Shown piece by piece: positions 1 through 6,954 of a stretch of DNA of 8,976 nt (positions are counted from its first letter, which is position 1; every line of letters begins with the position of its first letter). Source of the stretch: Desulfovibrio sp. (GTDB taxonomy: Bacteria > Desulfobacterota > Desulfovibrionia > Desulfovibrionales > Desulfovibrionaceae). The notes beneath the pieces were generated by a model, which was not told where the DNA came from, searched no databases, and saw only the letters and a list, made by a program, of their open reading frames with translations. Location of the stretch: the NCBI GenBank assembly GCA_028708195.1, contig JAQVZK010000079.1:1-8976 (forward strand). The letters run 5' to 3'. Position numbers and translations under genes: made by a program.

Positions 1-60
1 CTCTTCAATACGTCTTTCAGCAATGAACTGAATGACAGACCAGGGATTGCCCTCAGCCAC
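1..60 (-). CDS. DUF1992 / DnaJ-C28-like protein, N-terminal fragment
   Basis: Only the first 20 codons lie in the window; the gene runs off the left edge. It starts with GTG at 60-58 and reads MAEGNPWSV, then QFIAERRIEE. The FIAERRIEE stretch resembles the start of DUF1992 (DnaJ homologue subfamily C member 28 conserved domain), whose members typically begin with a helix of the form IAERRIxEAxxRGEF before a GxGKPL loop. That loop would lie outside the window, so the family call is an inference from one short motif. The start overlaps the mutS stop by 8 bp in the string GTGGCTGA. A good Shine-Dalgarno at 67-73 with 6-nt spacing supports the start. Co-transcription with mutS is likely. The molecular function of the family is not well established. 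Confidence 0.55.
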   Translation of the reverse strand, partial: MAEGNPWSVIQFIAERRIEE

Positions 61-2839
61 GGTCTTCTCCCTTAAAAGTTGTGTCCTGGCTGCCTGATGG
101 TTGGCCTGAAAGGGCGGTAGAAGAACCACCCCAGAGGCTTTTCCACTCCATGAGCGTTTTCAGCGCATCAAGAGGGGTCAGCTCTTCGGGCTGCATATGG
201 CGCAACAGCTCAACCACAGGGTGGTCCGCACGCGGGGGAGCTGCCTGAAGGCTGGGCAACGCATCAGCCTCTTTCTTTGTTTCGGGCAAATCCAGGCCTG
301 GCAGGCACACGGCGGTGACAACCGCCTTACGCGCCACGTCACGCCCGCGCTCCAAATTGGCAAGAATTGCTCTGGCCCGCGCAACCACGGGGCCGGGCAC
401 GCCCGCCAGTCTGGCTACTTCGACCCCATAGCTTCGATCGGCGGGGCCGGGCACGAGCTTGTGTAAAAAGAGGATGTCGCCACCATACTCGCTGATGGCG
501 ATATTCATTGTAAAAACACCGTCCACACGTCCTTCAAGGGCCGTAAGTTCGTGGTAGTGCGTGGCAAAGAGCGTGCGCAACTCACCCTGAGCCCGTTTGG
601 ACAAATCTTCCACCATAGCCCAGGCCAGGGCCACGCCGTCATAGGTGCTGGTGCCGCGCCCAATTTCATCCAGAATGATGAGACTGCGCCGCGTCGCCTG
701 CCTCAGGATGCGCGCTGTCTCCATCATTTCAACCATGAAGGTACTTACCCCCTGAGCAAGATGGTCTGATGCGCCCACGCGTGAAAACAGCCTGTCCACC
801 ATGCCAAGTTTTGCAGATGTGGCCGGAACCATTGCCCCCATTTGGGCCAGAAGGCAGATGATGGCCACCTGACGCAGCACGGTGGATTTACCGGCCATAT
901 TGGGCCCTGTGAGCAGGCACAGGCGGCGTTTGTCGTCCAGGCGAAAATCATTGGGCACAAAATTGGCGCGGCCGAGCATGGCTTCTACCACTGGATGGCG
1001 ACCTTCACGGATGGTCAGGTTGGCATCAGTGGTCAATTCTGGGCGGCACCAGTGATTGATGCGCCCAACTTGCGCAAGGCTTTGCCAATAATCAAGGTTG
1101 GCAATCAGCTGGGCCATGTGGGTGATACGTTCGCGTTGCTGCGCCATATGCTGACGAAGGTCTTGAAAAAGAGCGTATTCAAGGGACTTGCGCTTGTCAG
1201 AAGCGGAAAGCAGCTCTTCTTCAAGAATTTTGAGCGCCTCGGTGGTGAATCGCTCGGCATTGGCCAGACTCTGGCGGCGAATAAAATGGTAGGGTGCAGC
1301 GCCGCTGTGCGCAGCCCGCGTTACTTCAAAATAATAACCGAACACCCGGTTGTAACCCAGCTTGAGCTTGGCAATGCCTGTTGTGGCCTGTTCTTCTGCA
1401 AGCATGGCCTGCAGTTTTTGCTCGCCGTGTTCTGCCAGGTCCAGCAGTCTGTCCAGTTCGGCATTATAGCCACTCTTGAAAAGCCCGCCATCAGTAATAA
1501 CCGGGGGCGGATTATCCACAAGGGCGCTTTGCAGAAGGGTGGTGCAGTCGTCAAGCGTATCCCAGGTTTTAAGAATATCAGCAATGCCACGGGGTGGCAG
1601 CACAGGGGCTGCGTTTGCCTGCGCCGTATCGTTCTCCTGCTCGGGACGCAGAAGAATGGACGCTATTGAACTTTCGCTCAAAACGGCCTGCACCTGCGGC
1701 AGGGCGGCCAGGCTGTTGCGCAGGGCGATAAAGTCTCTGGGGCTGCCCTGATTGAGACTTATGCGTGTGGACAGCCGCTCCATATCATACACGTTTTTGA
1801 GGGCATCCCGCAGGGCAGCGCGACGGCCATCGTCATCATGAAACCAGGCTACCGCATCCTGAATGCGCGTAATGGGCGAAGCTTCACGCCAGGGGTGGCG
1901 CAGCATGTCTTCAAGCAGGCGACCGCCCATTGGCGTCATGGTGTCGTCCACCACATGCCGCAGGGTTCCTTTTCCCTTACGGCCGTTCAGGCGGGTAAAA
2001 ACTTCAAGGTTGCGTTCGGTCACCTCGTCGACCATGAGGCGACGGCTCAAATCAAGGCGCTGAAAAGGCTTGAGGTGCTCGGGGTCACGCATCTGCGTTT
2101 GCGCAAGATAGGCAAGCAGCGCGCCGCAGGCGCGCATTATTTCATCGTGGCCCGCAAGGCCAAGAGCGCCAGCCTCCTGCACCCCCTGGGCCGTCAGCAC
2201 CCGTTCTGTCGCGCGTCTCAACTCAAAAAGGCTCACTGGCTGCCTGACAAGGCGCACGCCTTCAAGCAACATACGGGGAGGTGGTTGCAAGCCCTCGGGA
2301 ATCAACAGCTCACGAGGAGCCATTTTTTGCACCCACTGCCACAACTCGGCCTGGCGTTTGAAGTCCACACCTGACCACTGGCCTGTGGACACGTCCACCC
2401 ATGCAAAACCACCGCCCTCAGCGTCGGAGGTGGGACAAAGCGCACCAAGATAATTATGGCTCTTGGTGTTCAGGTTGGCATCGTCCAGCACTGTGCCCGG
2501 CGTTTTGACACAAGTAACGGCTCTTTTAACAAGCCCTTTGGCTGTTTTTGGGTCTTCTATCTGGTCGCAGATGGCAATGTGGTAGCCTTTATCCACAAGT
2601 TGGGCCACATACGCATCCACGGCGTGCCAGGGCACACCGCACATAGGAATGGGGTTTTGCGTATCCTTACTGCGACTTGTAAGTGTAATCTGAAGCTCAC
2701 GGGCTGCAACTTCGGCATCACTGAAAAAAAGTTCATAAAAATCACCCATGCGATAAAAAAGCAGAGCATCAGGGTAGTCAGCCTTGATGCTCATATAATG
2801 CTCGAACATGGGAGTCATTTTAAATGTGGGTTCAGACAT
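53..2839 (-). CDS. mutS: DNA mismatch repair protein MutS
   Basis: MutS binds mismatches and small loops in DNA and, as an ATP-dependent clamp, recruits MutL. The 928-residue protein has the whole family layout. The mismatch-reading domain (about 8-120) carries MGDFYELF with the wedge Phe34 and Glu36. A connector (about 128-260) and a core with lever and clamp (about 275-580) follow. The ATPase domain (about 600-835) has Walker A GPNMAGKST (645-653), Walker B LIILDEIGRGT (720-730, Asp724 and Glu725), the H-loop ATHYHEL (His761) and the helix-turn-helix around SYGVEVARLAG (803-813). The C-terminal helices include TPLDALKTLMEWK (888-900). The protein is longer than E. coli MutS (853), partly through linkers near 385-420 and 838-873. 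The ATG at 2839 follows an in-frame stop four codons upstream and has no clear Shine-Dalgarno. The stop overlaps the next gene. Confidence 0.98.
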   Translation of the reverse strand: MSEPTFKMTPMFEHYMSIKADYPDALLFYRMGDFYELFFSDAEVAARELQITLTSRSKDTQNPIPMCGVPWHAVDAYVAQLVDKGYHIAICDQIEDPKTAKGLVKRAVTCVKTPGTVLDDANLNTKSHNYLGALCPTSDAEGGGFAWVDVSTGQWSGVDFKRQAELWQWVQKMAPRELLIPEGLQPPPRMLLEGVRLVRQPVSLFELRRATERVLTAQGVQEAGALGLAGHDEIMRACGALLAYLAQTQMRDPEHLKPFQRLDLSRRLMVDEVTERNLEVFTRLNGRKGKGTLRHVVDDTMTPMGGRLLEDMLRHPWREASPITRIQDAVAWFHDDDGRRAALRDALKNVYDMERLSTRISLNQGSPRDFIALRNSLAALPQVQAVLSESSIASILLRPEQENDTAQANAAPVLPPRGIADILKTWDTLDDCTTLLQSALVDNPPPVITDGGLFKSGYNAELDRLLDLAEHGEQKLQAMLAEEQATTGIAKLKLGYNRVFGYYFEVTRAAHSGAAPYHFIRRQSLANAERFTTEALKILEEELLSASDKRKSLEYALFQDLRQHMAQQRERITHMAQLIANLDYWQSLAQVGRINHWCRPELTTDANLTIREGRHPVVEAMLGRANFVPNDFRLDDKRRLCLLTGPNMAGKSTVLRQVAIICLLAQMGAMVPATSAKLGMVDRLFSRVGASDHLAQGVSTFMVEMMETARILRQATRRSLIILDEIGRGTSTYDGVALAWAMVEDLSKRAQGELRTLFATHYHELTALEGRVDGVFTMNIAISEYGGDILFLHKLVPGPADRSYGVEVARLAGVPGPVVARARAILANLERGRDVARKAVVTAVCLPGLDLPETKKEADALPSLQAAPPRADHPVVELLRHMQPEELTPLDALKTLMEWKSLWGGSSTALSGQPSGSQDTTFKGEDRG
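67..73 (-). promoter_or_regulatory. Ribosome binding site for the gene downstream of mutS
   Basis: On the minus strand AAGGGAG lies 6 nt before the GTG at 60-58. It sits inside the last codons of mutS. It fixes the start of the downstream gene and suggests that this gene initiates translation itself rather than depending only on ribosomes finishing mutS. Confidence 0.7.
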
Positions 2840-2892
2840 GGCAGTGTTTCATAGCATAAGGGGTTATGAGGTGCTTTTGGCAAATAGCGGGC

Positions 2893-2922
2893 GGCGCTGC
2901 CCAAAATAGATCAGGCAGCGCC
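2893..2922 (-). other. 9-bp inverted repeat between the LapA-like gene and mutS
   Basis: GGCGCTGCC (2893-2901) and GGCAGCGCC (2914-2922) are perfect 9-bp arms around a 12-nt loop, 24 bp past the stop of the LapA-like gene and 53 bp before mutS. On the minus strand the stem is followed by CGCCCGCTATTTG, which has no run of T, and on the plus strand by GAAAAG. It is therefore not a standard Rho-independent terminator. A weak terminator, an RNA-processing stem or an attenuator separating the two genes are all possible. Confidence 0.45.
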
Positions 2923-2946
2923 GAAAAGCGGAACAGCAGACTACTC

Positions 2947-3378
2947 TTAGTGCTTGTCGGGGTCAGGCACAAGGGATTCTTCTGCAATCGCTACAGGCTT
3001 TGTTGCCACGCTCTGCGCGCCGTCGGTATTTTCTTTGTTCCTATGAAGAAAACTGAACTTGGTGGTTTCAGTCTCGGACTTTTTCTTCAATTTGGCATTC
3101 TCACGCTCAAGATTGCTGATATGCCACTTGTGCTTCATGAGGCGGGCAGACAGGTTCAGCTTGTCCCATACAAGGAAGCTCAGCGTCAGCAACGACCCAA
3201 GGGCAAAGGCCACAATTACCAAGAAGTAAAAGGGCAGGGGAATGGAATGCATAGGCGGAATAAAGAAAAGATGGAGCGTCAGCACCATGTCTTTAGAAAG
3301 GGGCCCCTGATTCTGGAAAAAGAATACGAGGGCAAGAAAAAAAACGACGGCCAGCAAGAGAACCTTGATATACCGCAT
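2947..3378 (-). CDS. LapA-like small membrane protein (DUF1049 type)
   Basis: Small inner-membrane protein of unknown exact role. From the ATG at 3378 it has 143 residues. The N-terminus MRYIKVLLLAVVFFLALVFF is a membrane helix (about 4-21) followed by QNQGPLS, typical of LapA/DUF1049 proteins. A second helix (about 48-71, PFYFLVIVAFALGSLLTLSF) follows after a short exposed loop. A predicted coiled coil (about 80-102, rich in Lys, Glu and Leu) and a hydrophilic tail of about 40 residues complete it. E. coli LapA (YciS) works with LapB in regulating lipopolysaccharide synthesis, but no lapB is seen here, so that role is not supported by context. A GTG two codons upstream (3384) is also in frame, but the Shine-Dalgarno GAGGAG (3391-3386) lies only 1 nt from it and 7 nt from the ATG, so I prefer the ATG. 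It lies loosely between the HIT gene and mutS. Confidence 0.8.
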   Translation of the reverse strand: MRYIKVLLLAVVFFLALVFFFQNQGPLSKDMVLTLHLFFIPPMHSIPLPFYFLVIVAFALGSLLTLSFLVWDKLNLSARLMKHKWHISNLERENAKLKKKSETETTKFSFLHRNKENTDGAQSVATKPVAIAEESLVPDPDKH

Positions 3379-3385
3379 AGACACA

Positions 3386-3391
3386 CTCCTC
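3386..3391 (-). promoter_or_regulatory. Ribosome binding site deciding the LapA-like start
   Basis: GAGGAG on the minus strand ends 7 nt before the ATG at 3378 and only 1 nt before the alternative GTG at 3384. The spacing favours the ATG and shortens the protein by two residues compared with the longest open frame. Confidence 0.75.
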
Positions 3392-3546
3392 AGGCTTAAG
3401 CTATCTCAAAAAATCTTCACGGGCTTTTCTTGAGAATGCCGCCCGCCCCGAGGGGCACAGCCTGCGCTCTCCAGCCGGTTTTTCAACGCCGCCCGGCGTA
3501 AAAAAACTTCCTGCCACAGTCTCCGTCTGTCGTTCTGACCTGGATC

Positions 3547-4080
3547 TCAACCTTCCTGATGGGGCAAGGAACCGGCGCTACATGGCTCCCCGGCCATGGC
3601 GCCTTTCGTGAAATAGGGTTTCAACGCCGCATAACTGCGGCTCAGATGTTCCGGCATGGTACGCACTTCATTAAAGACCGCCATAAAGGACGAGTCTCCT
3701 GTCCAGCGCGGCACCAGATGAAAATGTAAATGCTCTCTAATACCAGCACCAGCAGCCTGACCTTGATTAAGGCCAATATTGATGCCTTCACAATTAAAGT
3801 GCTTCTTTAAAATTGCGGCACAAGATTGCATAAGGTCCATGACCTCATGGGTTTCTTCGGTGACAAGGTCAGTCAGGTTCATGACGTGCCGGTACGGACA
3901 AACCATTATGTGCCCGTTATTGTACGGGAATTTGTTCATTATAACAAAGGAGTGCTCACCTCGATAAAGAACCAGACGCTTTGCGTCATCCAACCCGTCC
4001 GCAGAAAGGCAGAACACGCAGAAATCTGGTTTTGGTCCGAGAATGTATTCAATGCGCCAAGGTGCCCACAATTGTTTCAT
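3547..4080 (-). CDS. HIT-family nucleotide hydrolase/transferase
   Basis: HIT proteins hydrolyse or transfer nucleotidyl groups from dinucleotides and nucleotide conjugates through a nucleotidylated histidine. From the ATG at 4080 the protein has 177 residues. It starts MKQLWAPWRIEYILGPK, the N-terminus of the bacterial HIT subgroup that includes characterised Ap4A phosphorylases. A CVFC pair (Cys21, Cys24) follows and may bind zinc. The core has FVIMNKFPYNNGHIMVCPYRH (45-65), GLNQGQAAGAG and the triad HLHFHLVPRW (117-126), with His119 the likely nucleophile. The open frame extends 15 codons upstream to a TTG at 4125, but the canonical N-terminus begins at the ATG. No good Shine-Dalgarno precedes the ATG; AAGGGG is about 18 nt away. 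The substrate cannot be read from the sequence. Spacers of 168 bp on both sides argue against tight operon coupling. Confidence 0.92.
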   Translation of the reverse strand: MKQLWAPWRIEYILGPKPDFCVFCLSADGLDDAKRLVLYRGEHSFVIMNKFPYNNGHIMVCPYRHVMNLTDLVTEETHEVMDLMQSCAAILKKHFNCEGINIGLNQGQAAGAGIREHLHFHLVPRWTGDSSFMAVFNEVRTMPEHLSRSYAALKPYFTKGAMAGEPCSAGSLPHQEG

Positions 4081-4087
4081 AATTTTT

Positions 4088-4116
4088 TTTATATACACCC
4101 CTTGACCATCGGGAGC
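4088..4116 (-). promoter_or_regulatory. Possible promoter just before the HIT gene
   Basis: On the minus strand TTGCTC is followed, 17 bp later, by TATATAAA ending in an A-tract and ATT just before the ATG at 4080. The -10-like element is decent (TATATA or TATAAA) and the -35 matches TTGACA at only three positions. If it is used, transcription would begin at or within a few bases of the ATG. That would explain the missing Shine-Dalgarno, but this is inference. Confidence 0.3.
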
Positions 4117-4139
4117 AAGAGGCAAGCTTTTGGCTCCCG
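4110..4139 (-). other. 7-bp inverted repeat upstream of the HIT gene
   Basis: CGGGAGC (4110-4116) and GCTCCCG (4133-4139) are perfect arms around a 16-nt loop that contains AAGCTT. No T-run follows on either strand, so it is not a standard terminator. It lies 30-59 bp before the HIT ATG and would be in the leader of any transcript arriving from the fusion gene. An operator or a leader stem are possible. Confidence 0.35.
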
Positions 4140-4248
4140 TCAGGGTAATTTTCAGACAGCCAACATTATTAAAAAGTTAGCGAATATTTATGCATCGTAT
4201 GTCACTAAAAGTCACGCATTTTGACTTCAATACTCCCAAACGGGCTTA

Positions 4249-6954
4249 CTAAATGGCAGGAGTTACTGATTTTGCATGAAAATTCTTGTTTCGCTCCTGC
4301 TGTAGAATGGCGAGTGCAAGATCAAACTGGGCGTCACGCCCCTGGGCTTCACCATCAAGTTTTGCTTTCAGCACCGTGCGCAAAATATGACTGTATAATG
4401 GGCCAGGTGGCAAGCCCAGAGCCTTAAGGTCGCCGCCGGTGATATCGGCCTTTTCATGCTGCCATTGCGTGATGTAACGGGACAATTTTTTTTGCAGGTC
4501 TTCGTCGCCGGTTTCAGCCATAAGATAGAGCAGTGACTCCAACGACAGGGGGGCCAAAACCCCACAGAGGGTACTGACTTTGGGGTTCTGACCTTTTTGC
4601 TGCTTTTGCCATGCTTCAAGGCGGCCGCGTACCGTGCGCATCTGCTCACGCTGACTGAGTATCTCGCCGCGCTTGTTGTCAGGCAGCCCCAAACGGAGGT
4701 AGAGGTCAGAGGTTTTGGCATAGGGCAGGCCGTGGCTGAGCCCCAAAAAATATACAAGCCACGTCTGAGGTTTTTTTTCAAAATAGAGCAGGTGGTACCA
4801 GGACAGCATATCCTGCAAAGTTTGCAACATGGCCTTTCGGGTGGGAATCAGCGTGAACTGTGGGGCAATGGCAGGCAAAATACCCAGTTGGTCCATACGC
4901 ACAAAGCAGGCCAAGGGGTTGTCTTCGTCACAAATATGCTTGAACTCGCTGAACAGACGAGGGCCAGCAAGCTTATCCATCAGCTTGAGATCAAGGGCGT
5001 TTTTAATGAGCCTTTCGGCGTTTGGGCTGATGCGAAAATCGTAACGCTGCTCAAACCGCACCGCGCGCAGGCACCGAGTGGGGTCTTCAACAAAACTCAG
5101 GGTGTGCAGCACACGGATCACGCGCTCTTTGATATCGCGCTGACCACCAAAAAAATCAACCAGTTGGCCAAAGGGAATGCTGTCCAGCCGCACAGCCAGC
5201 GCATTAATGGAAAAGTCACGCCGGAAAAGGTCCATCTTGATGGAAGAAAGCTCCACCGTTGGCAGGGCTGCGGGGTATTCGTAATACTCAAGGCGAGCGG
5301 TTGCGACATCAATGCGCGATTCTGCGCCCTTGGCGTCCTTAAAAATTACTACGGAGGTCAGAAATTCCTGATGCTCGCGCACCCTTCCGCCAAGTTTTTC
5401 GGCCAGAGCCTTGGCAAGCGCGATACCGTTGCCTTCAACCACAAGGTCAATATCCTGATTGGGCTTGTTAAGCAGAAGGTCGCGAACAAAACCGCCCACT
5501 GCATACACCGGCAAGCCCAGTTCGCGGCCAAGTGTTCCCGCCAGGTGCAATAGTTCCTTGGCGGCGGGAGGCAACCTGTCCTGAATCAGCTTGCCCACGT
5601 GGCGCTCCTTGCTTGGGGAGTGCTTGAGCACCGGCAAACTGTCCTGCTCGTGGGCAAAAACATTGATAAGGTCTGTGCGGGTCACAACACCCACCACGCG
5701 CTCCCCTTCAATAATGGGCACAAGTCTTTGCCGCCCACCCACAATAATTGTGGTGAGGTCTTTAAGAACTGCATCGGGCGGCAGGGTTTGCACGTTCCCC
5801 TGCATATAGTCCTCAACCAGTGCTCCCCCAAGGCCGTGGGCGCTTGCGCGTGAGGCGGTCTGCGCGTCCAGCAGCCCCGTGCAGAGCCGTGTTCCCGGTT
5901 TGAAAACAGGCACTGCCTTCAGGCCAAAATGGAGCATAAGCTCGTCAGCCTCACGGATGGTGGCTGTGGATTCAACGCCAACTGCCGGAGAAGACATGTA
6001 TTCACGGGCTGTCTTGTCAGGATGGGCCTGCTCGTACAGTTGACGCAGGATGGTTTCATGAATTTCATGCAAGGTCATGTGCCGTATGGAGGCTGAAGCC
6101 GCGTAGGCATGGCCACCCCCACCCAGTGCGGCGCAGATGTCGCCCACATTAACCGCATCGCTACGACTGCGCGCCACAACCTGAATGCGGTCACCCATAA
6201 GACCAATGGCAAAGAGAACGGGAAATTTTTCCATTTCGATGAGACGATGGGCCAGATAGGCAAAGTCGCCCAGATAATGCTCCATCGAAGCTTCGGCCAA
6301 CACCACCTGGGTCCGGTTAATTGTATAGGACTTGGCAGATTCGAGCAGGCTGTTCAGGGCCTGAATGTGCAGACTTGTCAGCTCATGTGCGGCCAGGTCG
6401 TTGATGCGGTTAACATCCATGCCCTGACCAAGCAGCCATGCAGCCGCCTCAAAATCTTCGGGGGTGGTTGAAGAATAGGTAAAGGAGCCGGTATCGCCAT
6501 AGATGCCCAGACCAAGCAGGGTGGCATCTTCAGCTTCAAGTTGAATATTGCGCTTGCGCAGCTGCTGCACAATCAGGCTTGTAACCGAGCCAGTTTGGGA
6601 AAGATGCACTGTGCCAGACGTGATATCGTCGCCGGAATCCGGGTGGTGGTCCCATATCTCAACACTAACACCTTCGCGGTCGAGCAGAGGAGCCACATGG
6701 CTCACCCGCCCGCGTTGGCGGGTATCAACGAGCACAAGCCGCTCAAAGGAGTCCCAGTCAAGGTTGCCATTGTCGGCGAAATTGTATGCCTTGGTGTCAA
6801 GACTGGCATAGAGTTTTTGCAGGCCGCGTTCCTGACTGCCGGGAAAAAGCAGCACATGGGGACTGTACAGGTGGCGGGCCGCAAGCATGGCGGCAAAGGC
6901 GTCAAAATCTGCATTGGCGTGGCAGGTAATAAGTGTGGTTTTAGCAGCGCTCAC
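4249..6954 (-). CDS. DHH phosphoesterase - CBS - CBS - tRNA nucleotidyltransferase/poly(A) polymerase fusion
   Basis: A 901-residue enzyme with three modules. The DHH/DHHA1 module (about 1-310) resembles NrnA-type phosphoesterases and keeps all metal-binding motifs: HANADFDAF (His12, Asp16, Asp18), VLVDTR (Asp77), WDHHPDS (102-104), GDTGSF (Asp154), plus GGGGHAYAAS (278-287). Two CBS domains follow (about 314-375 and 378-438), likely an adenine-nucleotide sensor. The class II nucleotidyltransferase head (about 480-640) has YAVGGFVRDLL (484-494), the catalytic DIDLV (Asp501, Asp503), RRDFSINALAVRL (578-590) and EDPTRCLRAVRF (623-634), then a helical RNA-binding body. This architecture is known in Aquifex, cyanobacteria and Geobacter relatives, where members act as A-adding, CC-adding or poly(A) enzymes; sequence reading alone does not say which. 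It starts with GTG at 6954 behind CGGAG (6-nt spacing), overlapping the xerD stop by 4 bp (GTGA), so translational coupling is likely. Confidence 0.92.
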   Translation of the reverse strand: MSAAKTTLITCHANADFDAFAAMLAARHLYSPHVLLFPGSQERGLQKLYASLDTKAYNFADNGNLDWDSFERLVLVDTRQRGRVSHVAPLLDREGVSVEIWDHHPDSGDDITSGTVHLSQTGSVTSLIVQQLRKRNIQLEAEDATLLGLGIYGDTGSFTYSSTTPEDFEAAAWLLGQGMDVNRINDLAAHELTSLHIQALNSLLESAKSYTINRTQVVLAEASMEHYLGDFAYLAHRLIEMEKFPVLFAIGLMGDRIQVVARSRSDAVNVGDICAALGGGGHAYAASASIRHMTLHEIHETILRQLYEQAHPDKTAREYMSSPAVGVESTATIREADELMLHFGLKAVPVFKPGTRLCTGLLDAQTASRASAHGLGGALVEDYMQGNVQTLPPDAVLKDLTTIIVGGRQRLVPIIEGERVVGVVTRTDLINVFAHEQDSLPVLKHSPSKERHVGKLIQDRLPPAAKELLHLAGTLGRELGLPVYAVGGFVRDLLLNKPNQDIDLVVEGNGIALAKALAEKLGGRVREHQEFLTSVVIFKDAKGAESRIDVATARLEYYEYPAALPTVELSSIKMDLFRRDFSINALAVRLDSIPFGQLVDFFGGQRDIKERVIRVLHTLSFVEDPTRCLRAVRFEQRYDFRISPNAERLIKNALDLKLMDKLAGPRLFSEFKHICDEDNPLACFVRMDQLGILPAIAPQFTLIPTRKAMLQTLQDMLSWYHLLYFEKKPQTWLVYFLGLSHGLPYAKTSDLYLRLGLPDNKRGEILSQREQMRTVRGRLEAWQKQQKGQNPKVSTLCGVLAPLSLESLLYLMAETGDEDLQKKLSRYITQWQHEKADITGGDLKALGLPPGPLYSHILRTVLKAKLDGEAQGRDAQFDLALAILQQERNKNFHAKSVTPAI

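Noticed and set aside
842..1669. 275-codon open frame on the plus strand
   Set aside because: It is antisense to the middle of mutS, whose protein is fully conserved there. The translation has no recognisable motif, and long antisense frames are expected in GC-rich coding DNA.
1838..2374. 178-codon open frame on the plus strand
   Set aside because: Antisense shadow of the mutS connector and core domains; no family resemblance.
3405..3434. Imperfect CTCAA(A/G)AAA...TTTTCTTGAG hairpin before the LapA-like gene
   Set aside because: Only a weak AU-rich stem with a mismatch; not convincing as an operator or terminator.
3488..3501. Stem ACGCC-GCCC-GGCGT as a terminator after the HIT gene
   Set aside because: The flanking tracts are the wrong way round on both strands: T-run before and A-run after. 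A true terminator needs T after the stem.
4597..5553. 318-codon open frame on the plus strand
   Set aside because: It is antisense to the nucleotidyltransferase part of the fusion gene, has no motif, and the opposite strand carries clear catalytic signatures.
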